This document shows, one piece after another, positions 61,706 through 64,000 of a DNA stretch of 64,000 nt (its first letter is position 1; each line of letters opens with the position of its first letter). The translations under genes and the position numbers were made by a program. Under the pieces are notes generated by a model. The model worked only from the letters and a program-made list of their open reading frames with translations. It did no database searches and was not told the origin of the DNA. The stretch is from CAZZNY01 sp964655935 (GTDB lineage Bacteria > Patescibacteriota > Gracilibacteria > BD1-5 > UBA2023): the NCBI GenBank assembly GCA_964655935.1, contig CAZZNY010000002.1, forward strand, positions 186,001 to 250,000, in the 5' to 3' direction.

Positions 61706-62263
61706 TTATGCTCGTCCAAGATACTCATGAGTTCGAGTATCGATTTTGAGTCGATCACCTACTTTCATAAAAAGCGGAACCTGAACTACGAGTCCAGTAG
61801 AGAGAGTTGCTGGTTTTTTACCACCGGTTGCAGTATCACCTTTTTCTCCTGGAGGAGTCTCGACGACATCAAGAATAACTGATGCTTCAAGATTAACATT
61901 GATTGGTCGCCCTTCGAAGGTCATAAGAATAACTTTGTTTCCTTCTACGAGAAAAAATTCAGCATCACCGACTACTTCTTTCTGAAGATCAATCTGTTCG
62001 TATGTATCAGTATCCATAAAATGGAAACCTTCACCGTCTGCGTATTGATATTCAGTGTTAAGATACCCAATATCCGCTGGTATAACCGTATCAACTTCAC
62101 GAAACGTTCGTTGAACCGTATTTCCAGTAAAAAGATTTTTTAGAACACATCGTTCAAGACCCTTTCCTTGAGCTACTTTTACGTGTTCCATTTTCATTAC
62201 TTCGTGTGGTGTTCCATCAACGAGAACTTTTTTACCAACTTTTACATCTTCCATTCCTGCCAT
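61706..62263 (-). CDS. efp: Elongation factor P
   Basis: 185 residues; binds between P and E sites of the ribosome and rescues stalling at proline runs. Domain 1 has KVLVDGTPHEVMKMEHVKVAQGKGLERC, where the tip Lys (in QGKG) is kept but the usual PGKG has Ala-Gln instead of Pro; domains 2-3 have FMDTDTYEQIDL, PINVNLEASVILDVVETPPG and the C-terminal KVGDRLKIDTRTHEYLGR. No TGA codons. Length is normal. Upstream is an AT-rich gap with TTTATAATTTA-type runs. Confidence 0.95.
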   Translation of the reverse strand: MAGMEDVKVGKKVLVDGTPHEVMKMEHVKVAQGKGLERCVLKNLFTGNTVQRTFREVDTVIPADIGYLNTEYQYADGEGFHFMDTDTYEQIDLQKEVVGDAEFFLVEGNKVILMTFEGRPINVNLEASVILDVVETPPGEKGDTATGGKKPATLSTGLVVQVPLFMKVGDRLKIDTRTHEYLGRA

Positions 62264-62348
62264 AACAACTATAATTTTAAATTATAAATTTTAAATTATA
62301 AATTTTTTTGATTTCATTTAGCATTTATCATTCAAAATTTATAATTTC

Positions 62349-63011
62349 TTAATATTGTTCAAAAAATACTTTTTCTTTTGAAACCCCATTTCATTCGAGC
62401 TTTTCTCGTACATCTCGTACGAGAGCTGGACTTCCACAAATATAGAATTCATCGAAAGAATCTGTATTTTGTTTGGTAAGAAAACTGGTTACATATCCAT
62501 TTTCAAAACCTTCGATTTTTTCGCGGCTCAAGTATATCGAGAATTCAAAATTCGCATAATTTTTTTTCAGTTTTTCAAGCTCCTCCACATAAAACACATC
62601 TTCTCTGGTACGAACTCCGAATATAAAATGAAGTTTTTCTTTAATTTTCACATCTAGTGCCCTACGAATCTGAAAATATAATGGAGCAAAGCCGGTTCCA
62701 GTTCCGATAAAAAGTTTCGACGTGTTATCCTCTTGAAGCACAAAATGTCAGAGTGGATTCATAATCTCTACATTCGCACCAATTTCCAGATCACAGATTT
62801 CCTTGCTTCCGCCCTTCCCATCTTCGAGACGCTTGATAATAAACAAATGTCGTATTCCATCACTATAAGCAACAGAATATGCCCTCCTCAGACCTGAGGC
62901 CAATATAAACATAAAAAACTGTCATGCTCGCAGAGGGATAATGACAGCTGATTCAAACACGAGTTCGAAAACATCGGGTGTGAGTTGTTTTTTAGATGTA
63001 AGTGTAATCAT
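62349..63011 (-). CDS. Ferredoxin-NAD(P)+ reductase-like flavoprotein
   Basis: 220 residues. The FAD half has RAGQFFMFI and RAYSVAYS (the RxYS flavin-binding motif); the NAD half has FIGTGTGFAPLYF and the end YICGSPALVRDVREKL, then ..FFEQY. TGA codes Gly in three places. No ferredoxin domain is fused. This is the stand-alone FNR-like plan; the electron partner is unknown. The TRxxFEL-like N-terminus lies close to the downstream end of the 120-aa gene. Confidence 0.88.
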
Positions 63012-63017
63012 ATGAGA

Positions 63018-63380
63018 CTATGCAGCCGGTTTATTTACTAATTCTGTAGGTTTTGTTTGTATTTGAAGGGGTATAATATTTGTTGGGTTTGATTCTTTTG
63101 TTTGAATGATTCCTGGAGAAACACTAGTTACACCTCTTCGTAATGTTCCCATGGCATCAACGAGATTTGCCATCTCAGAAGGATTGGTTCACTTAAATAT
63201 ATCAGCAATACGGGAAATTGTAAAAAAGAAAATGTTTCATTGTTGTCTCGCTACTTGTTGTGGTAGTAAATTATCTACTTGTGCTTGAATTTGAGCTGCT
63301 ATCGACTGTGTCGTAATCAAAAGCCCCTCTTTACTTGAAAGAGAAATATTTGAAAGGTTAGTCGAATTATTATCAGTCAT
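63018..63380 (-). CDS. Hypothetical 120-residue protein
   Basis: Frame ATG 63380 to TAG 63018-63020 with two TGA codons read as Gly. Ser/Thr/Asn-rich start, Gln-rich helix (AAQIQAQVDNLLPQQVARQQ), one short hydrophobic patch and a Pro/Thr-rich C-terminus. It ends 6 bp before the reductase gene, probably one transcript. No family is recognised. Confidence 0.6.
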
Positions 63381-63508
63381 AAAAACAAAATTATCTTTTT
63401 GTAAGCTCTATTATAACCAAAAACACTTAAAAAAGCAAATCGAAGCCGAAAAAAATAATAAGCCTCCAAAAAAGAGACTTATTATTCAATAATCAAATTC
63501 ATTATTTA

Positions 63509-64000
63509 TTATTTTGCTTTTTTAAGTTTATCTTCGATTTCTTTTGCGATCTTAGGATTCGCCCGAAGAAATTCTTTCGCATTTTCTCTACCTTGTCAGA
63601 GCTTTGTCTCACCATAGGAATAAAATGCTCCGGATTTTTTAATCACATCTTTATCAGCTCCAATATCGAGAATTTCTCCGACTTTCGAGATTCCTTCATT
63701 AAAGAGCACGTCGAATTCAACTTCCCGAAAAGGTGGAGCAATCTTATTTTTGACTACCTTTACTTTTACACGATTTCCCATTGCTTCTTTGTCATCACCC
63801 GTTCCTTGTTCGATACGATCTTTCCGCCTTATATCCAGTCGCTGAGAAGCGTAAAATTTCAAAGCGTTTCCACCTGTTGTTGTCTCAGGATTCCCAAACA
63901 TAACTCCGATCTTCATTCGAATCTGGTTAATGAAAATGACGGTACAATTTGACTTACCAAGTACTGCTGTAATCTTACGAAGTGCTTGACTCATGAGTCG
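63509..64000 (-). CDS. recA: RecA recombinase, C-terminal part (5' end outside the window)
   Basis: The last 163 residues of RecA: RLMSQALRKIT, CTVIFINQIRMKIGVMFGNPETTTGGNALKFYAS (L2 DNA-binding region), then GEILDIGADKDVIKKSG, FYSYGETKLGQGREN and AKEFLRANPKIA. The Gly in LGQG is TGA (63596-63598), exactly at a conserved glycine. The reading frame is open to the window edge. The C-terminus is short and basic, without the acidic tail of enterobacterial RecA. Confidence 0.95.

Noticed and set aside
1..64000. Many apparent pseudogenes, with genes broken by TGA
   Set aside because: The breaks disappear when TGA is read as glycine, they align with conserved glycines, and a matching tRNA is present.
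1..64000. UGA as tryptophan (code 4, Mycoplasma-like)
   Set aside because: TGA codons fall on conserved glycines, TGG is used normally for Trp, and the UCA tRNA has glycine, not Trp, identity elements.
1..64000. CRISPR array
   Set aside because: No run of short direct repeats with even spacers; the tandem-like TAACTTTG units near 59640 and the AT-rich runs near 62280 are simple sequence.

Overview
ORGANISM AND CODE. The window comes from a bacterium that reads UGA as glycine (genetic code 25). Nearly every native gene is interrupted by in-frame TGA, and where the family is known these TGA codons fall on conserved glycines: the second G of the Ddl GGKS motif, the GIG of a short-chain dehydrogenase, the LGQG of RecA, the AGGGGTRLWP loop of ManC and eight sites in DnaJ. 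A tRNA with anticodon UCA and glycine identity features (G1-C72, C2-G71, U73) lies at 31898-31976, next to tRNA-Gly(GCC). AT-rich sequence, small enzymes, start codons without a Shine-Dalgarno sequence and many unknown proteins fit the CPR phyla Absconditabacteria (SR1) or Gracilibacteria (BD1-5). I cannot choose between these two from the sequence.

LAYOUT. 1-2596: two unknown genes. 2626-12539: the SUF iron-sulfur genes sufS, sufD, sufA, sufB and sufC, all on the minus strand but separated by unrelated genes, including a 985-aa pilin-like protein with a duplicated beta-helix module. 12562-14262: an unknown gene and exonuclease III. 14420-19107: small genes, a GGDEF diguanylate cyclase and gatA. 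19145-24751: a sensory block with a PAS/HD protein, two proteins fusing a three-helix PQ-loop (SemiSWEET-like) membrane unit to a PAS domain, and a tandem-PAS-like protein. 24786-29907: amidohydrolase, unknowns and Elp3. 30748-38680: Ddl, three tRNAs, membrane proteins and a Kazal-domain protein. 38763-42676: flavodoxin-fold reductase, ManC and a PAS-PAS hybrid histidine kinase. 44253-48485: DnaJ, a short-chain dehydrogenase and an RlmD-like methyltransferase. 52348-54963: ClpB with a CIRCE operator. 55201-64000: a 1271-aa unknown protein, DUF167, a glycosyltransferase, EF-P, a ferredoxin-reductase-like flavoprotein and the end of recA.

A SECOND GENE CLASS. Eleven genes (5530, 27671, 30405, 42998, 43385, 46977 on the minus strand, 48720, 49612, 49788, 50630, 51425) look different. 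They contain no internal TGA, have clear Shine-Dalgarno sequences, and sit in cassettes with consensus TTGACA-N15/16-TATAAT-type promoters, often a leader hairpin, and in most cases a GC-rich terminator. Five end in TGA. For three of these, reading TGA as glycine would run translation through the terminator, and one makes a classical ATGA overlap with the next gene. They look as though they were built for the standard code but are interspersed one by one among code-25 genes. Many encode secreted or membrane proteins (cysteine-peptidase-like, CHAP, pseudopilin-like). This is the most unusual signal in the window.

REPEATS. Two dispersed intergenic families are present: an inverted-repeat element with GTCATTCTGAG ends, and a structured element of about 134 bp in three copies. 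Two genes appear to have taken part of the first family into their coding ends.
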